A stretch of DNA of 64,000 nt from Nectonema munidae (GCA_030549495.1 JAUIRK010001007.1:372001-436000), one strand, 5' to 3'. Counted from the first letter of the stretch, positions 1 through 26,559 are shown. Notes: generated by a model not told the origin, from the sequence alone. Numbers and translations are program-made.

Positions 1-79
1 TCTAAAACGAAAATACTAACGCAATGCGAAAAAGATTACACGTAAACGACGATGCCGTAGTAAAGTTGCGAGACTGTAA

Positions 80-85
80 TTTATT
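80..85 (-). terminator. Candidate RBM42 polyadenylation signal
   Basis: An AATAAA hexamer on the minus strand about 330 bases past the RBM42 stop. No other perfect AATAAA on that strand lies nearer in the window, but the true 3' end is not known. Confidence 0.35.
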
Positions 86-418
86 TAAAGATGCAAATGA
101 ACAGAAGACACTCTAAATCCAATCAAACACATTTCCTCTTTCATTCATATACACGTATCTAGTCAATTTCGAGTCCTTCCATATACTTTTTTTTGAAAGA
201 AAAGCTTTATCCTAATTCGATATACATTTTATAATATAGCATCTATCTACAAAATGGTGATTCAAAACCTAAAAAAGGATTTTAATAGAAATACATAAAA
301 ATTGAATGCTGCACACAAATAAAATAAAGTTAATAAAAGTTTGAATGGAGGAGATCAAAGATCAAAATGGAGTGAGCCAAAATCAAATCGTTCCAAGAGA
401 CTGGTGAGTGAGAGCCAA

Positions 419-688
419 TCAAATCAGTCCGAGTTTTCTCTTTTCTTTGGCCTTCTTTCTGACGCACTCGATGTCTCGGTCCTTCCACGTGCTCTTGCGC
501 AGCTTGATGGGCTTGCAGCCGACGTACTTGCCGTTCATTTCACGCATCGCTTTGGAGTAGTCATTGGGGTCCTTGAAACTGACGAAACCATATCCTCGGG
601 ATCTTCCGCTACGTCTGCACCGAATCACTCTCGCTTTGATGAAGGAAGGATATTTTGAGAACGCTCTGCTCAGGTGCTCGTCGCTCAC
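419..688 (-). CDS. RBM42: RBM42 coding exon 4 (RNP1 and C-terminus)
   Basis: The acceptor TTTTAG lies at the complement of 689-690. The exon encodes VSDEHLSRAF, RNP1 RGYGFVSF, the conserved RRM end and a basic tail ending KLGLI, with stop TGA at 419-421. An RRM-interrupting intron separates it from exon 3. Confidence 0.93.
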   Translation of the reverse strand: MSDEHLSRAFSKYPSFIKARVIRCRRSGRSRGYGFVSFKDPNDYSKAMREMNGKYVGCKPIKLRKSTWKDRDIECVRKKAKEKRKLGLI

Positions 689-3600
689 CTAAAATATTAT
701 ATGCATCATTTTTTTAATACATTTTTTTAATACATTTTTTTGTACTTTCACAATCTTAACATTTTGTTTTCGATTTGAATTCACTTCTAAAATTAAGCAC
801 CTGCTTTTCTTTTTCAATGAATTTTTATATAAATTAAAACAGGCTAATCATATTTTATGGGACGCTGGTGTCTCATTGTTTCTGAAGGGAGCAAGATTTT
901 TTTCACACCGAGCTAAAACTTAGACTATCACTTTGACGACGAGAATTTTAAAGATTAGTAATAATGATCTATCTTCTTTTTCAATAGAATTTATATATTT
1001 AAAGTAGGCCATTTTTATTTCTTGGCATACTGATGTCACACTGGTCCTCCAAGGATTCCTTTTAAAAAAATTTTTTTCTTGGCATTCCTTTTAAAATGTC
1101 GCATTTTTAACGTCACTATCTGGTTAAATAAAAATCCTTTGCTTTAAGTTAAATAAAAACTCATCGAAAAAATAACCAATAGATTAACTTTCAAAAAGCT
1201 TTAAGTTATAAAACTCATTGAAAAAAATTAACCATTTGATCTCAAAAAAGAGACTACCTTAATTAATTTGATACAAAAGTACATTAGGTGTTAATCCATT
1301 TGATCTCACCGTTATCCTTAAATGACGGAAACGATCTCTTGAACTCGAGATAGATTTGTATCAAATTACGGCATGTCCTTTTTCTGGGACAAGATAGGTA
1401 AAATCATGAAATGATATGCATAACTTCTTCAGGCATTCAGTAAAAAACTTCGTTTAACGTCCTTTGTTTCCGAATCCACAAGGTAAGGACTTTTTTTGAC
1501 CGGATGCCTTTCCTAACGTCAACTAAATGGCATCAGATTAAAAAACAATTACTTCTATGTTGAGTACATCGGGAATCGAACCCGAGATCTTTGAGAAATA
1601 TCTGAGGTCTAACCACCATGCCACAGGCGCTCTTTTTTCAGACGGCCAGTATCGAAGATTAATCGTCTGTTTTCCTTTTTGAATGAATTTTCATATAACT
1701 TAATGCAGAAATTTTTTGGACATAAAATGTTTAAAAGGGATAAAGTGATTAAAGTCAGTCACGCCAATATGGTGCAAAACCGCTGCAATGAACCTACTTG
1801 TGCGTGTTAATAAGCATCTTGCTTCATCGCTAAATTTTCTAAGATAACACTTTTGCGAAGCGTATTATCATTCTGTGACTTTTAAATTGATTCGATAAGT
1901 CTTGTCGACAAGGAATTCCTTAGTCTTTTTTATCTATGCTAAATAATTTGGAATTTGAGTTTCCAATGTAAAAAGTATTTTAAAATTAGTGGACAAAATT
2001 GACTTTAAAAAATTTACCTTTTTTAAGCAAATTTAAAAAAGATAAGGGTCATACAAGAATTGAAATTCAAATCTTGTATGAATCAATAATTAAAAAAAAG
2101 CATGCTTGTTAAGAAATTTAATACGCAAACTGATCACATTATTCTTATTAGAAACTGATCAACTTCTCTATATTTTGTATAACCGATTGAGAACAAAGTC
2201 TGAACATCAAAAAAGAGTGAACAAGTTGTCTGACACTGTTGCTGAAACAAAATGTCCAAGAAAGCAAGGATCCCCATCTGTTAGTTAAAGCTATCAACGG
2301 TCATCGTTCAGGATCAACTGCGGAAGAAAAAATTTGCTAAATTAATTATTTGAAACTTTAGAAAAGCCATGCGCTCGCATAGAACCCCTAAAATTTTTTT
2401 AGTTGAAAGAAAAGACGCAATGTTTTTACACAATGACCATTCTGGAGCATTTAGCTTAAATTTAATAAAATTTTGTAAATTAAGATCTTCAATTTTTACG
2501 TCGAATGGTCCACTAAAGTCTGAAAAATAAATATCCTTCAAATTTGTGTTACTTTTAATAAAAAAAAGAAAAGATTAGGGGGTGTGAGTAGGGAAAGTTT
2601 GTTAGAAAACTGGGTTTCGATAATTCAGGGTTTGGGTTCGATCCCGCATCAAGCCTCCTTTCTTCATAATATTTAACCAATTCACGAAAATATCCAGTAA
2701 AGTATAGGCAAAAGAAAGACGATGTAGACTGAATGATGCGTGAAAAAGTAACACACATTGATAAAATAGAATAGTGAAATTTAAGGCAAAGTATGGGAAC
2801 TATAAAAGTACCTACCTCTGTTCCCAGGTCGCCAACAAAAATTCTGAAATCATTTGGATCCCAATCTAAGAGTGAATCATCTTTCCAAATTTGTCCAGCA
2901 GCGGTTCGAACTGACAACTTATTGCAGCCAGTGAAACTCATCTTCGGCTGCTTAACTCAAAAGATTAGTCTGCGCTGTAGAAAGTCGTGCACAGTGAGGA
3001 AGAGAGATATGAGAAGAGCATACCTTTAGCTTTGCATTCTTCTTTTTAGGCGCTTCTGAAGAATTTTGGGGCGTCTTAGACATGGCCTTGACGAGCGCCA
3101 TATTTGATTTTTGGGCTATGTTCCCTATGTTGTTCTTGAAGTGAATCGCTTGCGCAGAAGGATACACTGGAACAAAGGGAGGAGGTTCCATTGCTGGCAG
3201 ACTTCTAGATTTTTCAAAATAGATCAAAAATTTACTTTAACCCGTTAACGACCAAAATAATAACAGGACGATTTTTATTAAAAAGAATTTATGAATGCAA
3301 ACAATCATACTTTTATAAAGTAGACTCTCATCCTTAATCGGTTAAACTCGAATTACTGGAGTGTGCTCTAGAGCAGGGATGTCAAACATACGGTCCGCGA
3401 GTCGAATTTGGCCCGCCAACTGTTACAATGAGTCCCACCCAGTATTTTTGACAAAATATTCAATGATATAAAACGTAAGTTTCCCATTTTTAAATCTATT
3501 ATTACAGTCGATGCATCAAAATTACGATTAGATTTTCAGCTGTAAATCATGTTATGTGATTTTGTGATGAAAAAAACTGTATTATAACGTAATTAATTGA

Positions 3601-6600
3601 TTTTTATCAATATCATTTCTAAATATCCAAAATAACTTCATTGGTTTTAGAAATTTTACGTATCTTTGATACAACTTGTTTGCAAGTAAATTTTTTGAGT
3701 AATGAATGTTAAAATGTCAAGGAAAAGAACAAGGATAATAACTGATAATTTAACAGTTTCTGCAGCTACGAATTTAACTCCTGTTTTTGGTAAAACTGTT
3801 AAGAATAAGAGATATGAAGTTACTGGAAAATCGGAAAAGAGAAATTGAACAAAAACTTCATTCAAGTCTTTTTAATGCCTTTAAAACAGTTTATTCTGTT
3901 ATTGCTGCTTTCAAATTACACCATGTAACACACTTTTTGTTCCCAGCTTCTAAGTGTGATTTCCTGGTTTCTATTGTTTGACTGATAAAAAAAATGGCTA
4001 CTATTTTGTTAGATACTTGGGTTTGCGATCAGGACAATGAAAAACGTCAATTTTATCACAGGTATATTTTGAATAATCTATAGGTACAAGATATAAATTT
4101 TTTTAATCAAAATACAATAAAAATTATGAAATTAAAATAAATATATTTATAATAGATAAATGCATAATAAACTTATTTATAAATTTAAGTTTTCAAACAA
4201 TTTATTAAATCTTAAAAATGATGAGATCTCTTAGATTGGCGTTTGTATGTTGCACTGTCTTCTCGAACCAATATCCAGATGTAATCACCCATCATATTTT
4301 CATCATAGCGGCCCTGATGTCTGTGGTCTATTTCTTTAATATCTTGGTGAAATCGCTCACCTTGCTCTTCTGAATAAGCACCCACATCATCCTTAAACTT
4401 ATCAAGAGGAGCGTCCAACATATGGAGCTTTTGAGACATTCTGCACCCCATGACACCAAAAGCTTCTACCATATTTTGAACAAGTGTGTGTCTTTTGAAC
4501 CCTTGGGTTTTATCCGGCTCACAGGAGCTGTAAATATTCGAAATGCGGCCCGTGAGTGATTTAAGATTAGCACCTATGCTCTGGTGAAGTGTTTTCGAAA
4601 CTTTCTTTTTTACACATATAAACTTAACCCCAAGCTTTTCCTTGGAAAAAACTTCATCCACAAACTTAAGAAATAAAAACTGAAAACAAATTGATTTTTA
4701 TCTGGTGAGCATTACGTCTGTCAACTAAAAGCATGATCATTATTGTGTCATGTTACCCATTTAATTTTTTGAGATTTCTCTTTGGCGCGTGTTAGAAAGG
4801 TTTGTCAAAGACTGCTCTAAAGGATGAATACACAACATTAGAATCAAATCAAAAGTCAATGGATCTGAAGTAACATTGACAAATTCCGCTCTCTAAGTCC
4901 AATTCCGTTCCCAGTCCCACCCATATTTCACACATGTTAAATTCTTCATATATTACAAAAAAATGATTTATCACGCTCGCCTTTCGCTATTCTACAATTC
5001 AAGACATTATCTTTTAAAGTGTGAGTATATTTATGTGATGTAAAAAAATAAGGAATGTAATGAAGAGACACTACTTATATAAACCATTTTAAGTTCTAAA
5101 TTCTCTTTTTAAATTTGTTCTCAGCTATTAGGATGAGGAGTATGTAGCGAAGATTGTAAAAGTTATATTACACATGAATTGTGTAATATACAAAGAAGGC
5201 AGATGAGAGTTATTTTAACACATTAAGTCCCAATGCGCCCATTTGGGAACATAAGTAATTTCATCTTTGTCTGCTTTTTTCAATGATTTTGAATATAAAT
5301 CGTCTGCGTTTTTTAGATATCGTCTGATTTCTATGGTACTTAATGGGTTAAATGAATAAATATTGATAACATTTTGATTGATTGATATCATGTTGAATAA
5401 AGTTCTTTGATATAATATTATTTTCAAAATTTATATTTTAATATTTTGAGTAATATTATTAGATGAAATGGAATCTTTAAAATTGTTAGCAACTGAAATT
5501 ATAGAATAAAATTTAAAAAATAAAATTATCAAAATTTAAATTCTCATATTTTTTTCATATAATAAAACGTAGAAATTTAAAAAACTAAAAGACAACTTAG
5601 AACTAAAATCGTTTATATAAAGGAAAGGATGTTGTTTTCTATGTGCATCTACTTTGTCGATACGGAAATGTATTTTTGAACAAAAATATTGCAACTGTAA
5701 AAAATGACACTTTCGATTCTCATTGTTTACTTTGACGAGTTCAAAATCATTGGATGATGTAGAATATTTCAAAGACTTTTCAATCTTTAAAGCGATAAAA
5801 TCATTCATCACATGCTATTATTTTATATTTATTTATTATATATGACAATACTGCATAATCCGTGTATCAATTATTCACTTAAAAACGATATAATTACATG
5901 GTATCTAGAGTCTATAATATATATATTCGTGAAAACAACAAATGTAGTTTATTTATCTTAGCGATCATGTGACGAATTTATTACAGATCAGGCATTGAGG
6001 GTTGAGCTAGCGTGATACCAGATTATTAATTTAATTTTCATTAGAAAATCACAATTTTAATTTATTTTTCCAAATAATTAACTTTAAAATTAATAAACAA
6101 ATTTTCAGCAAAAATTCAACCGAAGTACTGGTAGAATTTTTGTTTCATTTTTTAAATTGTTTAGTAGTTACTAGAATTTTGACTCATAAATGCAAAAACA
6201 ATACATAACATCAATAATTGTCTTTTTATTTGGTTACCTATATCTCATTTTACGTTTGAAAGGAGTGGTGAGATCTCAATTGCAAGCAGGGTGAATGAAA
6301 CAATTAAATTAATTAATTTAGCAGCAATTCGGTTGAAATGTAAAATGGCAGTGTACGTGTAATGTTAGGAAAAAGAAGTTTAATTCAATTAGATACATTT
6401 TTATAACGTAATTTTATTAGGTAAAAGTTTTTCAGACAAATGAAACTTTTCTCCATAAACAAATAATTTTTTTTTAATTAATCCTTCGTTGAAATATAGC
6501 TTTTTTTATAACTTAAATTAAAAAAAATGATATATTTTATAATAGTATTTTACTTTTACACAAAAATTACCTTTAAAATTAACTATTATTCTTTGAATAC

Positions 6601-6836
6601 AACGGTATTATTTTTTAAATTATTTATACTTATATTATGAATATGAAAGAAGAAACATTAATTTTCCATTGCAAAAAAATATTAAAGTAAAAAATGAAAT
6701 ACTTTTTAACAGCAGTGGGGATAAATATATTTTTGGAAGCTGAAGATTTAGAACTACCATTGGCAATTTTTGAAAAAGGATTAGAAGTGATTTCCGCCTC
6801 AAACTTAGCAAGTTCACTTTCTAAACGATTATTCAT
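419..6836 (-). CDS. RBM42: RBM42-like RNA-binding protein, four coding exons
   Basis: Exons joined in order are 6703-6836, 3024-3204, 2816-2917 and 419-688 (687 nt, 228 residues plus stop); all junctions are GT-AG and the phases agree. The N-terminus is a short charged helix (LESELAKFEAEI), then a proline/lysine-rich linker, then RTAAG and the DPNDFRIF stretch that opens the RBM42 RRM. RNP2 (IFVGDL, about residues 131-136) and RNP1 (RGYGFVSF, about 170-177) are both present, followed by the conserved MREMNGKYVG and PIKLRKSTWKDR tail and a lysine-rich end. RBM42 is a nuclear/stress-granule RNA-binding protein that interacts with hnRNP K in mammals (family knowledge). The protein is about half the length of human RBM42 because the long proline-rich middle is missing. 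Start chosen at the ATG at 6836; an extra upstream exon cannot be excluded. Confidence 0.93.
1561..1632 (-). repeat. tRNA-like SINE head or tRNA pseudogene
   Basis: On the minus strand there is an A-box-like TGGCATGGTGG and, 30 bases on, a perfect B-box GGTTCGATTCC with a 5-bp T-arm stem (TCGGG/CCCGA). The acceptor stem pairs only partly and the anticodon arm does not fold properly, so this is more likely a SINE head than a working tRNA gene. Confidence 0.55.
2578..2672 (+). repeat. tRNA-derived SINE, copy in RBM42 intron
   Basis: Shares the pattern ACTGGGTTTCGATAA, then GGTTCGATCC, CATCAAGCC and TTTCTTCATA with copies at 14541-14640 and 41973-42200. The B-box-like GGTTCGATCCC marks a tRNA-type pol III promoter. 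Confidence 0.6.
2816..2917 (-). CDS. RBM42: RBM42 coding exon 3 (first half of RRM)
   Basis: Encodes SVRTAAGQIW through FRIFVGDLGTE, containing RNP2, and ends at the donor GTAGGT. The upstream acceptor is chosen as AATAAG at 2918-2919 because it alone keeps phase 0 from exon 2. Other AG choices nearby would move this edge by a few codons. Confidence 0.85.
3024..3204 (-). CDS. RBM42: RBM42 coding exon 2
   Basis: The acceptor TCTAG ends at the complement of 3205, and the donor GTATGC follows AAG at 3024. It encodes a proline-rich then lysine-rich linker (MEPPPFVPVYP to KKKNAKLK). Entry is phase 2 and exit phase 0, compatible with both neighbours. Confidence 0.85.
3374..4814. mobile_element. 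Candidate hAT DNA transposon, degraded
   Basis: The left end CAGGGATGTCAAAC is typical of hAT termini, with a GGTCCGCGAG/GGCCCGCC motif just inside. The right end, read inward on the minus strand, is CAGTCTTTGACAAAC. Flanking 8-mers are CTCTAGAG (3366-3373) and CTCTAAAG (4815-4822), matching at 7 of 8 positions. No recognisable hAT transposase remains; the only long reading frame belongs to a different family (4212-4661). The terminal match is short, so the right boundary is tentative. Confidence 0.45.
4212..4661 (-). pseudogene. Transposon-like fossil, GERFHQDI family
   Basis: A 149-residue open frame with the run SEEQGERFHQDI, then RYQGR-like, ENMMGDYIW and a basic tail. The same motif series occurs at 32939-33318 (DEHVERFHQDI, MGRWNPNMIGDFCWML), so this is a dispersed element and not a host gene. 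I recall similar sequences as repetitive coding fragments in arthropod and cnidarian genomes but cannot name the superfamily. It is a fragment; age unknown. Confidence 0.5.
6703..6836 (-). CDS. RBM42: RBM42 coding exon 1
   Basis: Starts with ATG (complement of 6834-6836) and encodes an acidic/lysine helix, a serine-rich stretch and IPTAVK. The donor is GTATTT (complement of 6702-6697), phase 2. The joined codon with the next exon gives lysine, in frame. Confidence 0.85.
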
Positions 6837-7340
6837 TTTTGACAAAAATGTTATAGCTTATCCAAAATTAAAGTTTATTTTTTCATGATCACCATTATGA
6901 ACAAGAATGAATAATTATAAAAAATTAAAAAACACAAAAAAAGTAAAGCATAAATTAAATATTTATTAAAAGGCATTTTCTTCTAATTTTATGGATAAAT
7001 TATTGATGAAAATGTTTGTTATAAATATTTTGGATTTTGACAACCTTATCTTTACAAGTATAGATTTAATTCCTTTCCTTTAGATAAACTAGTGACAAAA
7101 CATAAATATTTTCTTAAATGAAGATTTATACACAAAACTAAATATTTAATAGAAAATATTCCTTCTCCTTCATACCATTCATATATTTCGTATATAGACC
7201 CGTCTCAATAGTTTCTATACTGTCAAATATTAAATGAATATATACTTTGTTAATTAAAAACTTACTTGAACTCGATAAATTATTTAAATGACTACCCATT
7301 TGAATTTTGAGAACATTATTCAACTGAAGCTTTTCACTCC
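6837..7340. other. Upstream of RBM42; no gene seen
   Basis: AT-rich sequence between the RBM42 start and a LINE fragment. It probably includes the RBM42 5' UTR and promoter, but no specific promoter motif can be pointed to. Confidence 0.3.
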
Positions 7341-7355
7341 TGTTTAATACAAAAA

Positions 7356-8227
7356 ATGATTGAAATTTTGGAAAATAAAGATGACGTTATACTTTTCCTT
7401 TTTGACCTCTCAAAGGCCTTTGATAGAGTTAGTCATTCATCCATCCTAAAAAATCTATTTGACTATGGGGTGAGGAAAAGTTCCCTATTTTTTATATATT
7501 CATATCTTACAAATAGGTGCCAAATAGTAAAGGTGAACGATAACTTTTCTGCAATATTACCTTTTCAAAATGGTGTTCGACAGGGATCTATTTTGGGACC
7601 CTTACTTTTTAGTATAGCAAAAAACAATATTTTTTCTCTTTCAAATTTCTCCTTTTTGCAGATGACATCTACGCATACCTTCCTTTGTCTAAAATAAAAA
7701 ATGGTAAAACTATTGATTCAGATATTCTAAGTAAAGAATTGAGTTTAATTTATGAATGGCGTAATATGAATAACTTGTTTTTGAATAAAAAAAAATCAAA
7801 ATGCATGATAATTTCTAATAAGAATAGAAGTTATAATTTTTTGAAATTCACTAGTATTAATGAAGTAAAAAATGTTAAGATACTTGGTTTAGTATTTGAT
7901 AGCAAAATGAAGTTCAAGGAACATATTGATCAACTGGCCCTCAATCTAAATCGAGTATATGTATTTTATTTTTTACAAAAAAAATTTTCCCTTTAAATAT
8001 TAAACTCATGATATACAAATAACTATTTCTTTTTGTTAATTGGTTTCCCCTTGAGGAAAAAACATATCGAAATCCTCCAAAAACTCGCCATAAGAGTGAT
8101 TTTTAACATGAAGAAGTTTGATCACACTGCAGGAATTTTTTATCTAAATAAATTTTTAAAAAGAGAGTTGGCGTATTTTTCTAGAAAAAATTCAAAGGTT
8201 ATTTGCAAAATGTGTTCGGGTTGTTGA
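7356..8227 (+). mobile_element. Non-LTR retrotransposon (LINE) reverse transcriptase fragment
   Basis: Encodes the reverse transcriptase core of a Jockey/CR1-like LINE. Motif A is DLSKAFDRVSH (about 7405-7440), then SYLTNRCQIVKVN and motif B GVRQGSILGPLLFSI (about 7570-7615). The FADDIYAYLP catalytic motif follows at about 7660-7690 but in a different frame from motif B, so a frameshift lies between them near 7640. Thumb-like sequence (NNLFLNKKKSKCMII, KILGLVFDSKMKFKEHI) continues to about 7996, then a third frame to 8227. No N-terminal endonuclease is seen and the copy is dead. Family assignment within non-LTR elements is approximate. Confidence 0.85.
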
Positions 8228-8565
8228 TTAGTTATAACAAGAAAAAGGAATTTTATGTTAACAATAAACAACTCTTCGAAAATTTACCATTGTCACCTTC
8301 ATTTGAAAAAAATTATAAATCACCTTTTAAGTACATACAAACTATGATCTATTAGTTTTTTCTTTCTCCCTCAAACGTGAATTTTTAAATTTAAAACTAT
8401 TAGTAAAAGAAAAGTTTGACTTTTCTTTCATATATATATTTTTTATTTGAAAAATCTAATCACGGCCATTAAAAAATTTTATACATGGAGTAAATATGTA
8501 TATATTATATATAGAATTTCTCAGTTTTTTACTCTTTGTGAACACTTTTCCTTTGCAATAAATTT

Positions 8566-10823
<2,258 letters not shown>

Positions 10824-11896
10824 GGTACTTTACTGTTTTGGCCCGGCCCCTAATTTTTTCAATTTTCTGTTCCATAAACAATTCCATAAATGAATAATTA
10901 ATCCCCTGGTTAATAATAAAACAATCTTATAAATGTACAATTTCAAATCACTCATTCGTAAACTTGACAATGAAGGGAAATGCATCATTTATCTACAAGA
11001 GGTTGGAATCGTGCAGTTGAAGCGAAAATGTGCAAATGGACATTCAATGAAATTAGTCTTTGTAGGAGGAAAGAAGAATCGTTGGCGTTATTACAAAAGG
11101 GGCTTATAGAAAAGAGAAAGGAGTACGAGCAAATAATTGACTTGCTGTTTCATGGCTGTCTTATGAGCATATAAATAAAAACACAACGGTTGAAACAATT
11201 AAATGAGAGAGGTATGTCTTTGGAAGCTTCTTAAACACCCTATTGTCATTGGTGGTCCAGCTATGCATGAGGAGATAAATGAAGCATTGTTTGTCAAGAG
11301 GAAAATCATGTTGGTCGAATTCTTCCACAACAGTGGGTGTTTGGAGTTATTTGCATTGAAACCAAGGAAGTTTTCATGTTAGCTGTTATAGATCGCACAG
11401 AAAGTACTCTAATTTCGCTCATCAATAAATGCATCAGTTATGGATCGACAATACTTTCTGATAAATGGCGTGCATATCGTACAATTAAGGGTCAACCTTT
11501 TCAAGAAGTATCGATATACCAACATCTGATAATAAATCACAGTCAAAATTTTGTGGGTCCTGACAGTGGAGCACATACCCAACATATTGAACGACTTTGG
11601 CGTTCTGCAAAGGTCAGAAACAAGAGGCAATGTGGAACTGATCAAGAGATGCTAAATGGATATTTAGCAGAGTTTCTTTGGCGTCACTCATCTTCAATTG
11701 CATTTGTTAATAATATATTTAATACAATTCTTAAGGAAATGACTGCATTTGAACCACCCACAGATTAAAATTTTTTTTAGTTCTTTTTGTTTTCAATATA
11801 CTTTTGTTGGAAAATTTTGCTGATTTGATAAATTTATGCTGTTCAGTACATTTTTTTATTTACCTTTAGGTGGCGGGGCCAAAACAGGAAGGTACC
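10824..11896 (+). mobile_element. Merlin-family DNA transposon
   Basis: Terminal inverted repeats are GGTACTTTACTGTTTTGGCC at 10824 and, on the other strand, GGTACCTTCCTGTTTTGGCC from 11896. They are flanked by AAAGAAAG (10816-10823) and AAAGAATG (11897-11904), an 8-bp target duplication with one mismatch. Inside is an IS1016/ISXO2-like DDE transposase. The zinc-binding N-terminal part (RKCANGHSMKL, near 11025-11060) and the catalytic part (11225-11765) are in different frames. The TIR family, 8-bp duplication and ISXO2-type DDE core together define Merlin. The copy is about 1.07 kb. Confidence 0.9.
10980..11768 (+). pseudogene. Merlin transposase, ISXO2-like DDE domain, broken
   Basis: Zinc-ribbon-like N-terminus (CANGHSMKLVF, then WRYYKRG), then EINEALFVKRK, WVFGVICIETKEVFM, ILSDKWRAYRT, HTQHIERLWRSAK and YLAEFLWRH. 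These are the ISXO2/Merlin catalytic blocks in order. The first catalytic aspartate (normally IDES or similar) reads asparagine here; the second (SDKW) and the glutamate (IERLW) are kept. At least two frame changes, one in the N-terminal third and one near 11300, leave the long C-terminal frame 11337-11768 without its beginning, so the protein is not expressible as one chain. Confidence 0.85.
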
Positions 11897-11904
11897 AAAG
11901 AATG

Positions 11905-13790
11905 CAATTTTGAGGTTTGTTTTTAAAATTCTAATCTTATAGTTCGCGGTATTAATTAAGGTTTAATATTGGCTTTGAATTCAAATGAAGTTTTGCACTA
12001 CGAATTCAATAGTAATTTTACAAATTTTGAATTTGGATAATGCAAAAATCTATTATGTTGCTAAAGTTATAAATTATTTATGGTGAAAAAATTCTATATA
12101 AATATTTAAATCCTTATTTCTATATGCTAAATTATATAGAAAAATATTTGTTCAAAAATAAATTTTAAAATTCAATCTTTGCTTGCTCAAAATTCAGATA
12201 TGAAATTGCGTGAAATGATTAAATCAGGAAAGGAAGACATACTGGGATGGTACAGACTGATTAAAACAAGTATCGCTTTATCTATAGATTTTCAAAATAT
12301 TTTCCAATTTTTAAACCTTTGGCAAATAAAAATTAGATTATCAATTTAACCTATTTTTTTGCATATTCATTATTATATATATAAGCCGAGACAATTTCGC
12401 CCTTGTACAATTTGGCTTCAAGGCAATTTGGCCTCTGGTTAATTCCGCTCTTAAATTTATTGAATGGCCCTGAAGCCGAATTATCTCTGAATCTTTAGAA
12501 ATGATTGAATTAATAATTTTAAACATGGCTGGGGAGCTTGATTGGCTGATCTTATTGAGTGGAGTCTGAGCGGAATCTACTAGAAATTTTAATGGCTCCG
12601 ACTCCTAACAATTTTCACACTAATATTTCGCCTCTCCCATAAACCTAGCAACAATGGTAACTAACTAGCAAATAGCATAAAATTTGAAAAGTGTCTTCAT
12701 TTAGCTAATTAATTAAGCAATTCTAAATAATAAAGAAAGAAATAATACCTAAAACTGACTATATTATATATAGTTAAAATAGCAAAACCCAACCGATGGA
12801 CTAATTTTTGCTCATTCAAACAAATAAGCAACTTTAAGAATTAATTAAAGAAATAACCCCAATTACTAAACTAAACAACAACTAGCAATAAAACTAATTT
12901 TTAAAATTAATGTTTAACTTTTAAACTAATTCATTAACAAATTCACAAACTATTTAATTGACTCAACTTACTTAAATTAGAAAATCTTAAATTGAAATAA
13001 CTAACAATTAAAGTTTATATTCTTCAATTTTGCCGAAAATTTTTGAACATCTTTTTTTTTTAAGCAAAATAAAATTTTAATCTTAACTATTGGATCTTAA
13101 ATGTTCTTGATTAAAAATGAAGTGTAAATCATTCAATATTAAATAAATAATTTGAAGGTTCACTTATATGAACTATAAAAAGGTTGTTAAATCAAATAAA
13201 AAACATCTTGATATTGAAACCAAGCACGGCAGAATAGAGATAAAAAGTAAAAAATTCTAAATCAGAAGTATCCCGCTATCTAAATTTAAACTGCAATTTT
13301 CCTATGCTTTGAATGAAATAGAAATATAGATAGGTCATCTAAGTTGAATGTCTTGCGCAGGTTATACCACATTTTCCTGATATAGTTGGAAATGTGGCAC
13401 ATGCAGTAACTACATCGCTCCAATTCAAGTTAGTAGTGGCGAAGGATTGTTTTGTTCCTGAAAGCGAATTCATTTTAATTCAATTTTTATCATTTGCGTT
13501 TAATTTTCACTTCGTTTTATATTCAGTGTAATTTTTATTTACTTTTAAATGTATCTAAAACTGCATTTGCTAATTAAATTGATAAGCCAGAGCCAAACCT
13601 ATTTCAAACCAGTCTCCAGCCCTGCTTCTAAGTTAATTTATTGAAGTAAGAATATTTTCAGACAACATTTATAAGTATTTCCACTGAGATTATAATCTTA
13701 GCTTCAATTCCTCACACAACATATAGATAGCGTATCTGGAAGCCAAAAATAACATGTTAATTATTTATACAAATTTTTATTTTTTCATAG
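11905..13790. other. Upstream region / 5' UTR intron of GOT1
   Basis: No coding exon recognised. A clear acceptor (TTTTTTCATAG) ends at 13790, so at least one non-coding 5' exon of GOT1 should lie in or before this stretch, but I could not place it. Near 12379-12470 are short degenerate repeats of the type CAATTTGGCC also suggested at 22170-22275. Confidence 0.45.
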
Positions 13791-13795
13791 GGATA

Positions 13796-26376
<12,581 letters not shown>

Positions 26377-26539
26377 AAGAAGTGCGTGTTGACAATCATC
26401 TAGTCTTTTCTTTTATTTTTAATAATGATGATTGAAATGTTCTGACCACACTTTCATCCCAATTTTTATCTCTACTTTTAGATTTTTTAATATTAGATTT
26501 TATCTCCTCTCAATCTGAAAATGTTTTTAAAAAAAAAGT

Positions 26540-26545
26540 AATAAA
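26540..26545 (+). terminator. GOT1 polyadenylation signal
   Basis: AATAAA 164 bases past the GOT1 stop codon, followed by a T-rich stretch that could serve as the downstream element. Confidence 0.6.
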
Positions 26546-26559
26546 ATGTTTTTATTTTT

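Larger units (their letters stand above)
689..2815. other. RBM42 intron 3, mostly non-coding
   Basis: AT-rich intron. It holds a tRNA-like element at 1561-1632 and a SINE copy at 2578-2672. I see no other coding or structural signal. Confidence 0.7.
3205..6702. other. RBM42 intron 1
   Basis: Intron of about 3.5 kb. It contains a candidate hAT element (3374-4814) with other transposon debris inside it. From about 4823 to 6702 I see only AT-rich sequence, including CGTCTGC-type motifs near 5275-5325 shared with a repeat at 48.3-48.7 kb. Confidence 0.6.

Noticed and set aside
1561-1632. Functional tRNA gene on the minus strand
   Set aside because: Only the T-arm is perfect; the acceptor stem has mismatches and the anticodon arm does not form.
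11409-11645. Minus-strand frame of 78 codons
   Set aside because: It is antisense to the Merlin transposase catalytic region, which has clear family motifs.
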